Assembly (NCBI GenBank): GCA_035610365.1
Contig: CM069432.1
Coordinates: forward strand, 265,109,177-265,173,176
Length of the DNA stretch: 64,000 nucleotides
Source of the DNA: Aquatica leii
Lineage: Eukaryota > Arthropoda > Insecta > Coleoptera > Lampyridae
Reading direction: 5' to 3'
How positions within the stretch are numbered: position 1 is the first letter of the stretch; each line of letters starts with the position of its first letter. Positions 1-12,526 of this stretch are shown here, one piece after another. Made by a program: the position numbers and the translations under genes. The notes beneath the pieces are model-generated. The model was not told the DNA's origin. It made no database searches and saw only the letters and a list, made by a program, of their open reading frames with translations.

Positions 1-73
1 TTGTGTAATACCTGATTCGTCCATGCTTCTTAAAAATGAATTTAAAGTTTTCTTAAAATAATGGCCAGGAGTC
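1..73 (-). pseudogene. Ionotropic receptor fragment, copy 1 (cut by window edge)
   Basis: The first ~73 bases match positions 2275-2345 and 5004-5078 nearly base for base. In the intact gene this stretch encodes residues ~497-521, just before the last membrane segment. At ~74 the match to the receptor stops and the sequence jumps into non-receptor DNA that is also found at ~2800. The rest of this copy lies outside the window. It is a dead fragment of the tandem duplication. Confidence 0.75.
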
Positions 74-624
74 TAAACTTATTTACTTCTTTAACGTTTG
101 TCTACTGGTACATAAATTCACATCGTTGGGCACCATATTGTAGTGGTATCTTAATATTTTGGTTTTTTCTCCCGTTGATTTTTTTATAAGGTTCAGTAAA
201 TTTAAAAAAAAAAACTGGCACAATCTATCAATCTCAAGGTTTGTGAGGAATTTATGCACTAAAAGATTCTACGCCAAGTAAAAATACAATTTATTGAAAA
301 ATAAACATTCAAACTAAAACGAGTACTTGCCCTATTCAAAATTAACATACAAATAAGCAAAACACAATATAAATCTAATCTTTAATTAGTAATGGGCTGG
401 CTCAATCGCCTTGGTTTCCTCTAGTCCATACAGCCTAGTTTCTTGCTTGCTACGACAAAAGCACTCAACGTATTTAAGCTCTATTAAATAGAACGCTTAA
501 AAATGCAAAGGAAGAGCATTAGTATATTGAGTCAGAAACTACTAAACACATGTGTAAAAAAAAGAAAAGCTTGAAGAATTAGATACAAATTTTACCAATA
601 AACAAATAAAGATTGGTAATACAA

Positions 625-1545
625 ATCTATTTTCCGTTCGAAAAATGTTGTATAAAGACTTTAGTTTTAAGGACAACAACTCGCAAATGCAGAATCACAG
701 ATAAAGATGGTAAAATTAAAGCGATAGCTGAAAAAAACGGAAAATTATATAAAATGATGTTTAAACAAAATGCAAGCAGAAAAAACATTGAAATTTTTTT
801 ACCAATTGAAAGTTTCTATTACTAGCATCGAAAGTTTGTACATCAGAATTTTAGTCAAGTAGAAAGTATTTTAAACGAACATCATGTTACTCAAAAGGTA
901 AAAAAAAAATTTCTAGGAATACTGATTAATAGGTAAACAAAAAAGAATAACTTTTAAGACAAGAGAGTCGGGAGCTAGTGAGATATCTAAACTAATACAT
1001 AACTCTAAAGAAAGAAATGAAGTCATGAAACACAAAATTAATACTAGCGATTCTAAGCCAATTTGACAACATCCGAAGCGGAGTCCCTTGGCCAAGCGAG
1101 AAGAAGCCAAAAAGATAATTGCTAAAATGGAAATGGTGCGATCGAACTACCTAACAGTCCGTGGGCATCTCCAGTATTCTTGGTGAAAAAGAATGAGTCA
1201 ACAAGATTTTGTGTTTATTAAAGACAACTTAATAAGGCCACCAAAAGAGATAGTTACCTGTTACCCCAAATTGACGACACTTTAGATACCTTATCTGGTT
1301 TGTAATGGTTTTCCACTTTGGATTTAAAAAGTTGCTACTGGCAAGTAGACTTGGAACCAAAAGAACGCGAGAAAACTGAGTTTACGATTAGAACCGGTTT
1401 ATGGCAATTTACGGTTGTCCTTTAGTTTATGCAACGTTCCTGTGACTTTCGAGAGTTTGATGGAGACGATCTTACAAGAACTGTCGTGGAAGATGTGCCG
1501 GGTGTATTTGGACAACGTGATTGTGGTTAGAAAATTGTTTGTTTT
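625..1545 (+). mobile_element. Copia scrap joined to Gypsy reverse-transcriptase scrap (unit 1)
   Basis: Positions ~640-910 read as the pre-integrase part of a Copia polyprotein, with an HRKFVHQNF-type motif, interrupted by stops. From ~950 the reading changes to Ty3/Gypsy pol: a [12 protein letters not shown] run, then a WASPVFLVKK-like motif, STLDLKS-like and YLDN-like boxes down to ~1545. There are several in-frame stops. The Gypsy part resembles 56640-56890 in the large Gypsy element of this window. It is non-functional. Confidence 0.65.
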
Positions 1546-2109
1546 TTCATCTGATTTTTATACGATATTTCTTTAAAGCGGGGGCCAATGTTGTCAAATT
1601 TAACTAGGCGTTCTGTTATAACGTAAGTTTGGCTGCCTACCTTGCAGGTCGCGCTAAAAGTGTCGAATTACTTTTTTAAGGCAATGTACATATAATGCCA
1701 TTAATGTGATACCCTTCGAGTAATTGTTTTTCAGATTTTGATAATACTCAGTTAGTAAGTGTTGTGGGTTCTTCAAAATTTGCTATGTGGGATATGTCGA
1801 CTGCAGGTCTTGCAACGGTCGACTATTTTGGTGGAGTAAATAATTGTGTCTTCTATATTCTAGTAGTTTCCATGCTTTAAAAGGTTTTATGTTATATCTT
1901 AATTTTTTTTAAATTGGTATGAGATTATAGAAAAGAAATATAAAATTTGATATTTTATTCACTGACCAAATAAACACACACACAAATTTAACTTATGCTA
2001 ATGCCATTACTGTAAAGCTTGCGACAATAAATTTGATTTAATGCAAAATATTTACTAAATTTTTATAGAAAGATTATGAATACAATAAAACTAATATTAA
2101 AATACATAA

Positions 2110-2656
2110 TTAATATTTACTTGCAACCACTTCCATAATAAAAACAACACTAGCAATTGTTAAACCAAACGCTAAAAAAACAAACGCACAAAATAAATGT
2201 TTTAGATTTAAGGCAACTAACTTTTTAATTCTTGGGGGTACCGCTGTTTGATCGTACATCTTTTTAAGATTCTTTTGTGTAATACCTGATTCGTCCATGC
2301 TTCTTAAAAATCAATTTAAAGTTTTTTTAAAATAATGACCAGGAGTCATTAAATAAGAACTACGCAAAATTCCTGCGATTGAATTTGCTTTTATGCGGTT
2401 AATGTGTATAGTCGCTCCTAAATGAGCTTGCATAAAATTCATTAAAAAATTCTAACAAATATGTTAAAGCACAGCTAGGAGCGTTTAAAGTTGGTGTTAA
2501 AAATATAATATCTCGTCCATTTAAGTTTTTATATTTTTCTAAAATTTGGATGGTACTATTGTCACGGCAGTCTTGAGAATGTATAACATTAGCAATCATT
2601 TCACAATGATTTACTTTATAAAATGGATTACTTGTGTGTATTTTAATTATATTTTG
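2110..2656 (-). pseudogene. Ionotropic receptor fragment, copy 2
   Basis: Reading on the minus strand, 2298-2110 encodes the last ~62 residues of the receptor, including the third membrane segment and the VVASKY end. Positions 2599-2399 encode part of the amino-terminal half, with a DNSTIQILEKYKNLNG motif. Between them ~715 bp of the intact gene are missing; the junction is near 2435 and joins what corresponds to ~5166 with ~5884. The channel pore and the first two membrane segments are gone, so it cannot make a receptor. Similarity ends near 2656. Confidence 0.85.
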
Positions 2657-3353
2657 ATTTTACAATGCTTTTTAACTTAAAAAAAACAAAAACAAATAAC
2701 TAAATTTTGTCATCATCAACACGTACACCAATACCTTATTTTTTTCACAGATATTCAGAGAAAATAATGCCTGAAATTATAACAAAACCTTTAATTCTAA
2801 ACTTATTTATATCTTTATGTTTGTCTATTGGTACATAAATTCACATCGTGCCCCACGTTGGGCGCCATATTGTAGCAGTATCTTAATATTTTGGCTTTTT
2901 CTCCCGTTGATTTTTTTATAAGGTTCAGTATATTTTAAAAAAAACTGGCACAATCTATCAATCTCAAGGTTTGTGAGGAATTTATGCACTAAAAAATTCT
3001 ACGCCAAGTAAAAATACAATTTATTGAAAAATAAACATTCAAACTAAAACGAGTACTTGCCCTATTCAAAATTAACATACAAATAAGCAAAACACAATAT
3101 AAATCTAATCTTTAATTAGTAACGGGCTGGCTCAATCGCCTTGGTTTCTTCTAGTCCATACAACCTAGTTTCTTGCTTGCTACGACAAAAGCACTCAACG
3201 TATTTAAGCTCTATTAAATAGAACGGTTAAAAATGCAAAGGAAGAGCATTAGTATATTGAGTCAGAAACTACTAAACACATGTGTAAAAAAAAAGAAAAG
3301 CTTGAAGAATTAAATACACATTTTACCAATAAACAAATAAAGATTGGTAATAC

Positions 3354-4262
3354 AAATCTATTTTCCGTTCGAAAAATGTTGTATAAAGACTTTAGTTTTA
3401 AGGACAACAACTCGCAAATGCAGAATCACAGATAAAGACGGTAAAATTAAAGCGATAGCTGAAAAAACGGAAAATTGTATAAAATGATGTTTAAACAAAA
3501 TGCAATCAGAAAAAACATTGAAAATGTTTTACCAATTGAAAGTCTCTATAACTAGCATCGAAAGTTTGTACATCAGAATTTTAGTCAAGTGGAAAGTATT
3601 TTAAACAAACATCATGTTACTCAAAAGGTAAAAAAAAATTTCTATGAAGACTGATTAATAGGTAAACAAAAAAGAATAACTTTTAAGACAAGAGAGTCGG
3701 AAGCTAGTGAGATATGTGAACTAATCCATAACTCTAAAGAAAGAAATGAAGTCACGAAAATCAAAATTAATACTAGCGATTCTAAGCCAATTTGACAACA
3801 TCCCAAGCGGAGTCCTTTGGCCAAGCGAGAAGAAGCCGAAAAAATAATTGCTAAAATGGAAATGGTGCGATCGAACTATCTAACAGTTCGTGGGCATCTC
3901 CAGTATTCTTGGTGAAAAAAAAGGAGTCAACAAGATTTTGTGTTGATTAAAGACAACTTAATAAGGCCACCAAAAGAGATAGTTACCTGTTACCCCAAAT
4001 TGACGACACTTTAGATACCTTATCTGGTTTGTAATGGTTTTCCACTTTGGATTTGAAAAGTTGCTACTGGCAAGTAGACTTGGAACCAAAAGAACGCGAG
4101 AAAACTAAGTTTACGATTAGAACCGGTTTATGGCAATTTACGGTTGTCCTTTAGTTTATGCAACGTTCCTGTGACTTTCGAGAGTTTGATGGAGACGATC
4201 TTACAAGAACTGTCGTGGAAGATGTGCCGGGTGTATTTGGACAACGTGATTGTGGTTAGAAA
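3354..4262 (+). mobile_element. Copia scrap joined to Gypsy reverse-transcriptase scrap (unit 2)
   Basis: This duplicate of the scrap at 625-1545 has the same junction and mostly the same stops. Its value is as a marker: the shared breakpoints show that the receptor locus was invaded first and duplicated later. Confidence 0.65.
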
Positions 4263-4838
4263 ATTGTTTGTTTTTTCATCTGATTTTTATACGATATTTC
4301 TTTAAAGCGGGGGCCAATGTTGTCAAATTTAACTAGGCGTTCTGTTATAACGTAAGTTTGGCTGCCTACCTTGCAGGTCGCGCTAAAAGTGTCCAATTAC
4401 TTTTTTGAGGCAATGTACATATAATGCCATTAATGAGATACCCTTCGAGTAATTGTTTTTCAGATTTTGATAATACTCAGTTAGTAAATGTTGTGGGTTC
4501 TTCAAAATTTGCTATGTGGGATATGTCGACTGCAGGTCTTGCAACGGTCGAATATTTTGGTGGAGTAAATAATAGTGTTTTCTATATTCTAGTAGTTTCC
4601 ATGCTTTAAAAGGTTTTATGTTATATCTTAATTTTTTTTAAATTGGTATGAGATTATAGAAAAGAAATATAAAATTTGATATTTTATTCACTGACCAAAT
4701 AAACACACACACAAATTTAACTTATGCTAATGCCATTACTGTAAAGCTTGCGACAATAAATTTGATTTAATGCAAAATATTTACTAATTTTTTATAGAAA
4801 GATTATGAATACAATAAAACTAATATTAAAATACATAA

Positions 4839-6569
4839 TTAATATTTACTTGCAACCACTTCCATAATAAAAACAACACTAGCAATTGTTAAACCAAACG
4901 CTAAAAAAACAAACGCACAAAATAAATGTTTTAGATTTAAGGCAACTAACTTTTTAATTCTTGGTGGCACCGCTGCTTGATCGTACATCTTTTTAAGATT
5001 CTTTTGTGTAATACCTGATTCGTCCCTGCTTCTTAAAAATGAATTTAAAGTTTTTTTAAAATAATGACCAGGAGTCATTAAATAAGAACTACGCAAAATT
5101 CCTGCGACTGAATTTGCTTTTATGCGGTTAATGTGTATACTCCCTCCTAAATTAGCTTCAATAAAATTTGTGTCCAACTCAAAAAGGAACAAAGCATTAT
5201 TTCCAGAATGTAATGCTTGGGCCTTTTCGTTATAATCTAATTCTGCAAACCGGGTTCGGTTTTTTATTCTACTATAAATACTGTCAGGTTTATCAATATC
5301 TGAAAAATAGTACTCTTTGCAGACCTCTGCCGCAATTATCGATAAGTCAGAATTTAGTAATTGTTCAATATTGGTTATTCCAGGTTTATATTGTGGAGTA
5401 GTTAAAACTGTAACCAGATTAGAAGTAAATCCGGTTTGTATGTGCAGTTGGTACATAAGGTAACAGATACAAATATAACGACCTTTATTTTTTGGCATTT
5501 TTGCAAAATATCCCCAAATTGTAGCTAACAAAACATTTGAACAAATTTCTTTAAGTTTGGAAAAAATAAATTGTTTGTCGTCGAACGAAGTTATAAACCA
5601 CAATGCTATTGAAGCGACTAAGATTGATACTATAATCATAATCCAAACTTCTGTTTTAAATATAATAAACAATATTTTTACTGGAGAAATTGGTTCTCCT
5701 CCTTTTACGACAAATTCAAACTTCACCATAAAAGCAGTGTTCGAAATATCGTTTGTTAGAAATAATTCCGATTGGTCAGTTCTCAAAGTTACTGCAATAA
5801 TAGCTTGCATTTGGATACTCGCTGCTGTAGTTTTATTTATTGAAAATTTTGCTGTAAAATTGCCGTTAACTGTATCAGCTAATTCATTAAAAAATTCTAA
5901 CAAATATGTTACACCACAGCTAGGCTCGTTTAAAGCTGGTGTTAAAAATATAATATCACATCCATTTAAGTTTTTATATTTTTCTAAAATTTGGATGGTA
6001 CTATTGTCACTGCAGTCTTGAGAATGTATAACGTTAGCAATCGTTCCACAATGATTTCCTTTATAAAATGGATTACTTGTATGTATTTTAATTATATTTC
6101 GTTTTTTACTGTAGTGCTGAGTAAAAACTACGATCTTGTGAATCTTTAAACTCCATAAAAATGTGAATGTTTTTTGTAGATCTTCAAAATTTTTTTCGTT
6201 TATTATTATGAAGTATCGAATATTTAAAGAATGTCTGAGAATCCAAAAAGTACTCAGATTTAAAAACTCGAACGTACTGTTTAATGATTTTTGATTTTGT
6301 AAATGTATTGTATATGCGGCGTTTCTATCAAGTTTCGATCTTGTTGAACCAGTACTGCGAGCAATGGCATATGGGTTTTGTATGATTTTTGGTACTTCAA
6401 CATCAACGTATTCGTCATATACGAATGTTAATGTTTCTTCTTCATTAAACATTTCATTTATCGTCTTTGAAACGCATTTCTCTAATTGTTCGTTTTCATA
6501 TGCTGTAATTAAAAAGCAATTAAAACATATAAACAAAGTCACTCCAAAAAAGTAATTGCAGAAGCACAT
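4839..6569 (-). CDS. Divergent ionotropic receptor (insect IR chemoreceptor)
   Basis: This uninterrupted 576-residue protein has the layout of insect ionotropic receptors, ligand-gated cation channels of sensory neurons related to glutamate receptors. I see a signal peptide (residues 1-23), an extracellular ligand-binding lobe S1 with several N-glycosylation sequons, and a first membrane segment (~303-328). A pore region (~340-356), a second segment (~363-385) and the NLVTVLTTPQY motif leading into lobe S2 (~390-540) follow. The third segment (~547-571) ends in a short tail. Length fits the family (about 550-700). It has no introns, as is common in divergent IR subfamilies. The start is the first methionine of a good signal peptide. 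Two decayed copies lie downstream in tandem. The ligand cannot be told from sequence, and orthology to a numbered IR was not tested. Confidence 0.88.
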   Translation of the reverse strand: MCFCNYFFGVTLFICFNCFLITAYENEQLEKCVSKTINEMFNEEETLTFVYDEYVDVEVPKIIQNPYAIARSTGSTRSKLDRNAAYTIHLQNQKSLNSTFEFLNLSTFWILRHSLNIRYFIIINEKNFEDLQKTFTFLWSLKIHKIVVFTQHYSKKRNIIKIHTSNPFYKGNHCGTIANVIHSQDCSDNSTIQILEKYKNLNGCDIIFLTPALNEPSCGVTYLLEFFNELADTVNGNFTAKFSINKTTAASIQMQAIIAVTLRTDQSELFLTNDISNTAFMVKFEFVVKGGEPISPVKILFIIFKTEVWIMIIVSILVASIALWFITSFDDKQFIFSKLKEICSNVLLATIWGYFAKMPKNKGRYICICYLMYQLHIQTGFTSNLVTVLTTPQYKPGITNIEQLLNSDLSIIAAEVCKEYYFSDIDKPDSIYSRIKNRTRFAELDYNEKAQALHSGNNALFLFELDTNFIEANLGGSIHINRIKANSVAGILRSSYLMTPGHYFKKTLNSFLRSRDESGITQKNLKKMYDQAAVPPRIKKLVALNLKHLFCAFVFLAFGLTIASVVFIMEVVASKY

Positions 6570-7393
6570 AGTTTTGGACCTGATTTGGTACGATCCTAGT
6601 CAAACTACAACTACGTACCGTGGTGGCGTTGGTAATCGATAAATTAATTTATAAAGTGATGTTATTACACAAATTTATTTTTGATATGTTTTAGAATATG
6701 TAATTTATTTGCTATTTACATAAGTAGTACAAATAATATAGGCGGTTTTTTTGAATAAACATTAAGTGAAATTAATCTTTTTATTCTACAATTTTATTTT
6801 TGTTTGATAAAATAATAAGTTACGATTTCAAATAAAAAAATGTGAAATTTGTTTTGTATTTTAGTTTCGATATTCTAATAAACATTTATGTAAAATAATT
6901 ATTAATTTAAACTGCATAATTTTTAAATTTTTGGTGGGTAATATTTTGGAATGCGTCATTTCCTATGGCTGTTCTGGAGTAAACCATTGCAAAAATTTGC
7001 ATATCATCTATACAATATTCCAAAATTTTTGATACTGTAACGATTTTTAATACTAATTTATTTATAAACAAATATTTACACACTAAAACTACATTTAACT
7101 AATTGAATCTAGCGATGTTTAAGAAAAACACGTATATTAATTTATGTGTTACTATCACCATTGAATAATAAATCGTATCGACTGTTTGGATCGAGATGTA
7201 GAGGTCGCCACGTTTGTATTGGATCGAGATTTTTCAGTTCTTGCGTGTCTGTCGACTTGTAAACTTCGGTATTGAATTGAAAGTTTTTTTTAAGTTAACA
7301 TTGCAATACGATTTTTAAAATTCTGGTAGTAGTAATGTTTGTTTGAACTTTTGTTTAGTTTAAGTGTAAATATATTTTTGATTTATTCTTAAA
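6570..7393. other. AT-rich spacer upstream of the receptor gene
   Basis: No coding frame or repeat structure was recognised. The promoter of the minus-strand receptor would lie at the left end of this stretch, but I cannot point to a convincing core element. Confidence 0.4.
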
Positions 7394-7665
7394 ATGGGAA
7401 AAGTTACAAATCACGGTTGTGTTTATATTAATTGTGAAAATAATAATACCGAAAACAAAGGTACTAGTTTTCTTAAGTTTTTTATTAGTGATAAAGTGCG
7501 TGCTGAAGAATGTTAGAAAAACTGTGGAAATATAAACATTGCCACAATGGACTTGGAAGATTTAAAACAAAAGAAGATTTGTGAGAAGCATCTTCGGAGA
7601 TAATGTATAACAACAAAAGGAAATTTTAAACACACTGCAGTTCTTGTTCTACACCTTCAATCAGG
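7394..7665 (+). pseudogene. THAP zinc-finger exon, broken
   Basis: From the ATG the frame shows the C2CH layout of a THAP DNA-binding domain. There is a Cys pair near the start (CVYINCEN), an SFLKFF-like segment, a KNCGN motif, then CEKH and a hydrophobic AV-type end before a good splice donor (CAG/GTAAAT) at 7666. THAP domains occur in P-element-type transposases and in host regulators. Two in-frame stops (TAG at 7514, TAA at 7601) kill the frame. I found no downstream exon, so it may be a transposase remnant or a dead host exon. Confidence 0.65.
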
Positions 7666-9473
7666 TAAATATTAAAAAAATTTTTTTTACCAAACGTTTA
7701 AAAATGGTTTAAATTAGCATCAGAGAATTTCCTTGGCCGGATTCTTCTGCTTCTTCTTGTTGCACTTAATTGAACAATAACTTAAAATAATTACTGTAAA
7801 GCAGTGGCTGAGATCGCTATTATTTTCCACGATCAATGATCGCAATCATGGTATTTAGAATTAATTAGTAATCGACTGTTGCTAAAAAGTCGCTCGTGTA
7901 CAGTTAGTCATAAATCTAGCCATAAACATTCGATTTTCGTTTTCCGGGATACAATAACGTTAGGAGTATTGAAAATCAACATATCTAAGTATTTTTTAAT
8001 ATTGTTTCTAAACAATAAATTAATTAAAATTTGTTCATATTTAGATTTAAAAAAAATATTTACAAAAATTCACAGAAAATAGATACTACTGTGATGTTTT
8101 TTTTTCGACATGACGTGCTATTTGAATTCTGATGCAAACTTACGAACAAATAGTTTAAAGCATTAATAAACAACATATTAAAAAAAAACGTGTCGTTCTT
8201 TCGTAAATTAAATGTTTCTATTTGAAATTGACCCTGAAAAGATTGTTGAGTAATTAGTCATAACTCGTGTCGATATTTGTCTCAAACATAAGATTTATGT
8301 ATTAAAAATAAATTTGCAATTCTTTTCAAATACGTATTGTCATTTGTAGTTAATGCTCATTGTTTTTAACTTCCTGTGTTTTTATGATTTACCTTGGTGT
8401 TTATATAAAGCTAGGTTTTTCCCAAAATGCTGAATGTGTGAAAATTCTTACGAGGAAAAGAGCAAAGGGGTTAATTTACCTGCTTACACAAAATTTTACG
8501 ATTTTCCGTGAACTACCTGCATACTTAAAGTTTATTATACATTTATTAAAGTAAATATTATAGGTAAAATCGTGTTATATTAGTCTTATTTGTTTATGCG
8601 ATAATTAAAAGTATTAATTTCTTTTCCACAACCGCAATTGTTATTTTATAAGCGATCAATGATTGCGATCGTTATTGTACAGACGCTCGATATCGCGATC
8701 ATTATTTTGCATAATGATCGATTCATCGTAATTGCATAATCGTTCTGGTCATTGCTTTAAATGTTTTTTGTTGATGTTGGCATATGTCGAATAAAAATAT
8801 CGTTTTTGTTAATGTTAGGGCCGCATTTCTTTAGCACCTTGTCTAATAAATACTTAGTTTTTTTAAAAAATAAAAACAATTATAAACAAAATTCTTTTAT
8901 GTTTATTTTAGCATGCTGAAAGCACTTCAATACAAATCCAACAATACATAAAATATTTTTACAATTGTTTAAAAAAAAATCGCAAAAATTTTGAAAATAC
9001 TAATACTAATTGCATTTTCAAAACTTTATTTTTAAAATACTAACAACTTAGATTTTTTTTTACTTTTTGGGCTTATTTAGTATAATTTTTTACAGAAGCT
9101 GTAATTGTTGATATGAACATCCACCTAAGATACTTAAATGTAGTAGTTTCTCAAACATATGGAAGAAAACGTCGATTGTTATTTATCGATGACGATCGTG
9201 AAGACGAATAAATTTATTCTTTCTACAGCTCCAGTTCACTAAACGAAGGTATAAGCAGACAAGCAATAATAAGTAATTTTTTTAATATATGTTTTATAGT
9301 TGAAGATACGTCCTATAATATTTTGAAGATACTGAAACGACCACAGTGTGTTCTCAAATTCGTCAAGCCGTTAAGTTTTGACTAAACTACGCAACATAGT
9401 GATACAAATGGATTCTTCGTCAAAAATCCTTTTAAAGGATGAATTGCTCAATTATTCTTTCAGAAATTTAACA
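7666..9473. other. AT-rich region without a recognised gene
   Basis: Only short random frames are present. Two stretches (7817-7850 and 8645-8715) are rich in GATCGC/GATCAATGAT-like words, which may be ends of an unidentified repeat, but I could not pair them into clear terminal repeats. Confidence 0.35.
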
Positions 9474-10511
9474 TTGATTTCAATTTAAAATTATTTAAAT
9501 TACCAGTCCACTAATAACAAATTTGTTAACATATGTTTCAAACTTTAAAATAATGATGCTCATCTTCAGAAAAGTCTACAAAAAATATTTACAACTTTTT
9601 TAAATACAAAAAATGTCATCACATATCTTTTCCAAAATATTATTTTTTGTAAGAAAATTTGGTGTTCAGAAATATATTTACTTTCTAAATTGTTTAAGAA
9701 GATTTCAGTAAAAACAAGTGATAAATTTGATAATCAATTTTTTAAACAAAATCTACGTCTTTCAATGGGTTCTCCTTTATCACTTTTCTCAATTTTTATA
9801 AGAAATTAAGTAAAGGTAACGATTTCAAGATTTCTTTTTCAAATGAAATATTTATTTAATTTTTAAGCTACTTAAAGGTAGTAAAAATAAAGCTATTTAA
9901 GCTGTATAGTTGTTTCTGAAAGGTGGTTTACGGTTCCTTTAGAGCTTCTTTAAAGCTTTGCTAGTACCACAATGAGCTGTATAAGCCCGATTTTAATGCA
10001 TTAAAGGAGCTACCTAACAGCAACATAACTGCGGAATTTTTAGCTACTTAAACGCTTCATGGAGGCTTCAGTTTTTTCACAAGCCACTTGAAAGTGTTCT
10101 AAAGAGTAACTTTAAAAGCTAAAATAGTTATAAAAAAGCCGGTTTTAGCTGCAATTTGCTCACTAGGAAATTCTTGAATTACTAGAGTTCATTTATATTA
10201 AAATATCAAATACAAATTTTTTGTTGAACGAGCAAACCAATTTCAATTATGATTTTAAACTTAAATTTTTTTTAGATTTGTTTCTAAATTGCATCATCTT
10301 CCTTTTTTAAAATAATTAACATTTAACATTTTGTAAAACTTACATTTTTTTAATTATCTAGTTACAAATTTTCAGATTTGAGATTCTTCGAAAAAATGTA
10401 AGTTAAAAAACTTTTTGTAATCTTAACTTTTTATAAGTTGTAAATATTTTTACTTTTTTGAAGATGAGCTTCATTATTTTAAAGCTCGAAGCATATGTAA
10501 AATAGTATATA

Positions 10512-10738
10512 TGTCGTAGTCATAATGCAAAATTAGGCTTTTTGTAAAATGTCTAGGCATTTTATAAAAAGCCGGCAAAACGCGAACCAACGATGCAATT
10601 TTCGTTATGACTACACCAATTTAGGCAAATTGATAATATGCCGGCAAAACGTGAGCAGAAGAATGTATCTCTCGTTCTGACTGATTATTTTCAGGCATTT
10701 TATAATCTGCCAAAAGCGATGTAGTCAAAACGCACAAT
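10512..10738 (+). repeat. Left terminal inverted repeat of the Ginger-type element
   Basis: It matches the reverse complement of 12880-13102 over its whole length with scattered substitutions. Both arms contain GCCGGCAAAACG-like blocks and end inward at TGTAGTCAAAA. Confidence 0.85.
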
Positions 10739-10851
10739 GTTGCTTTCCCGCTTCAGTTCGCGCCAACCAGTTGCACCGAACATAACCTAAAAGTAAAACG
10801 TGTCCGTTGTTTTGCTGTTTTTAATTTTAAAGTGCACTTAAATACATTAAA

Positions 10852-12526
10852 ATGAACGTTAACCGCGAGGACATAACAATCAATAATGACAAAGGAGATT
10901 TAGAAGTTATGAAATTCGAATTTAACGAACAGTTACACAATTTTTATAGTGAAAGAGTGGAGAAAGATAAAATTAAAAAACCTTGGACTGCTGATAGAGT
11001 TAAAGAAGTTATTGAAGACATCAAGAGTGGTAAATTAGCTGTTTCAACAGGTAACAAAAAAAGCAATAAGCAGTACCATTCCATTAAGAAATACGACGTT
11101 TTTAATATCGGTATTGAAGAACATCTAGTGGTTAAACGAAACTCTCTTGACCAACCCATTGTTTACATAATACCTATTGAACATTATTTTGACGTGTTGT
11201 TAGAATGTCATCGAACTACAGGGCATGATGGGAGGGATAAAATGGTATTTGCCTTAAAACATAAATACAACATTCCTAGAAGAGCGGTAGAAATTTTCAT
11301 TTTACTATGCAAAGAGTGTCAACTTAAGAAATCGCGACCCCACAAAGGATTAGTGGTACGTGCAATTCTTTCTAAAGATTTTAATGTTCGCGGGCAAATA
11401 GATTTGATAGATTTTCAATCTGCTCCTGATGGAAATTATACATGGCTTCTTAACTACCAGAACCATGCTACCAATTTTTGCATCTTCGCCCTTTACATAG
11501 CAAACGTGCAGCGGAAGTGGCTATAGAGTTGGTGAAAATATTTTTGGATTTTGGAGCACCGCACATATTGCAAAGTGACAACGGCCCTGAATTTACTGCT
11601 TCGGTAATAGAAAAAATTGTCAGCTACTGGCCAGATTGCAAAATTGTTCACGGCAGGCCACGTCACCCTGAAAACCAGGGTAGTGTGGAAAAAAGTAACC
11701 AAGATGTTGAGAATATGCCTCGATCTTGGATGTCCAATAACTATTCTACAAATTGGTCTATTGGCTGCTATTTTGTACAGTGGCAGAAGAATTCCTCAAA
11801 ACATCGCATTATTGGAAGGACTCCGTACCGTGTATTATTTGGAGGTGACCCAAAAGTTGGATTAAAATCAACAAACCTTCCAAACTCTGTAATTAAAACT
11901 TCGAACAGAAGAGGAACTTAAAGATATAATGCGTTCTTCACAGACAAGTAACAGTGAACATGACAAACAACTGGGTGATGAAGAAGTGAATGCTAATAAT
12001 ACTTTCAGTGATATTATTATGTATTGTTGTGCGTGCAGTGACAAAATCACAGATACATCTACATTCACATGTGAGATATGCTACAGTGCATTTACATTGT
12101 AGTTCAGGATCGTCTTCAAAACCGGAAGTAAGAGTTTGTTCCCTTTGTACAACTGAGAACAAAATTGAATATGAAAGACAGAAGTTTTATTCTGGCCAAA
12201 AAATAGCAGCAGAAAAAATGACTGAGACGTCTAATAAAAAATTTAAGAAGCTAGAAATCGGATCATATGTTTATTTGGCAGTTCCGAAGGTAGACCGAGG
12301 ACCGCTCGATTCAAAGAATCTAATTGGAAAAGTGTTGGACCTGAAAAATGGTCTTTACAAATTAGGTACATCTAAAGGAATTCTCAAAACTTGGTTTTCC
12401 AGAAATTCTATTCAAGAAGCCTTAGTTGGTTTTGAAGATAAAATTCCTAATAAACTAATAACTAAGAGAGGCAGTTGCATATTATTCTCGATTCGGAGGT
12501 CAGGGGTTTCAAAAATGTTCATGTAA
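10852..12526 (+). pseudogene. Ginger/KRBA2-like integrase-transposase, frameshifted
   Basis: Read in pieces, this gives a known architecture. An HHCC zinc domain comes first (HRTTGH, then CKEC). An integrase core follows with Asp in IDLIDF, Asp in QSDNGPEF and Glu in QGSVEKSN. Next is a PHD-like cluster (CCAC, CEIC, HLHC, CSLC), then a carboxy end with VPKVDRGPLDSKN. That order is found in insect proteins named KRBA2-like or SCAND3-like. The frame changes near 11485, 11897 and 12092, the last inside the PHD-like cluster, so this copy cannot make the full enzyme. The start chosen is the ATG 114 bases inside the left inverted repeat. Confidence 0.8.

Larger units (their letters stand above)
1..2109. 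repeat. Tandem duplication unit 1 (partial)
   Basis: From ~77 to ~2109 this unit aligns with ~2801-4838 at very high identity. The offset is 2724 at its start and settles at 2729. Both units contain the same order: AT-rich spacer, Copia scrap, Gypsy scrap, a ~300 bp stretch ending near 1878, and a spacer leading into the 3' end of a receptor gene. Relative to unit 2 it lacks ~450 bp of receptor-derived sequence. Confidence 0.9.
2110..4838. repeat. Tandem duplication unit 2
   Basis: This is the second copy of the ~2.73 kb unit; its right end leads into the intact receptor gene. The retroelement scraps inside it share the same breakpoints as unit 1, so they were present before the duplication. 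A ~90 bp piece at 4318-4410, also at 1589-1682, recurs alone at ~28804. Confidence 0.9.

Noticed and set aside
4424..4609. 61-residue plus-strand frame in duplication unit 2
   Set aside because: It also occurs in altered form in unit 1 and has a splice-acceptor-like start, but I could not recognise it; it may be an exon scrap or chance.
5557..6021. 154-residue plus-strand frame inside the receptor gene
   Set aside because: Shadow of the minus-strand receptor coding sequence; no family pattern of its own.
7817..8715. GATCGC-rich words as terminal repeats of an element
   Set aside because: The words do not align as inverted or direct repeats over a useful length, and no target duplication was found.
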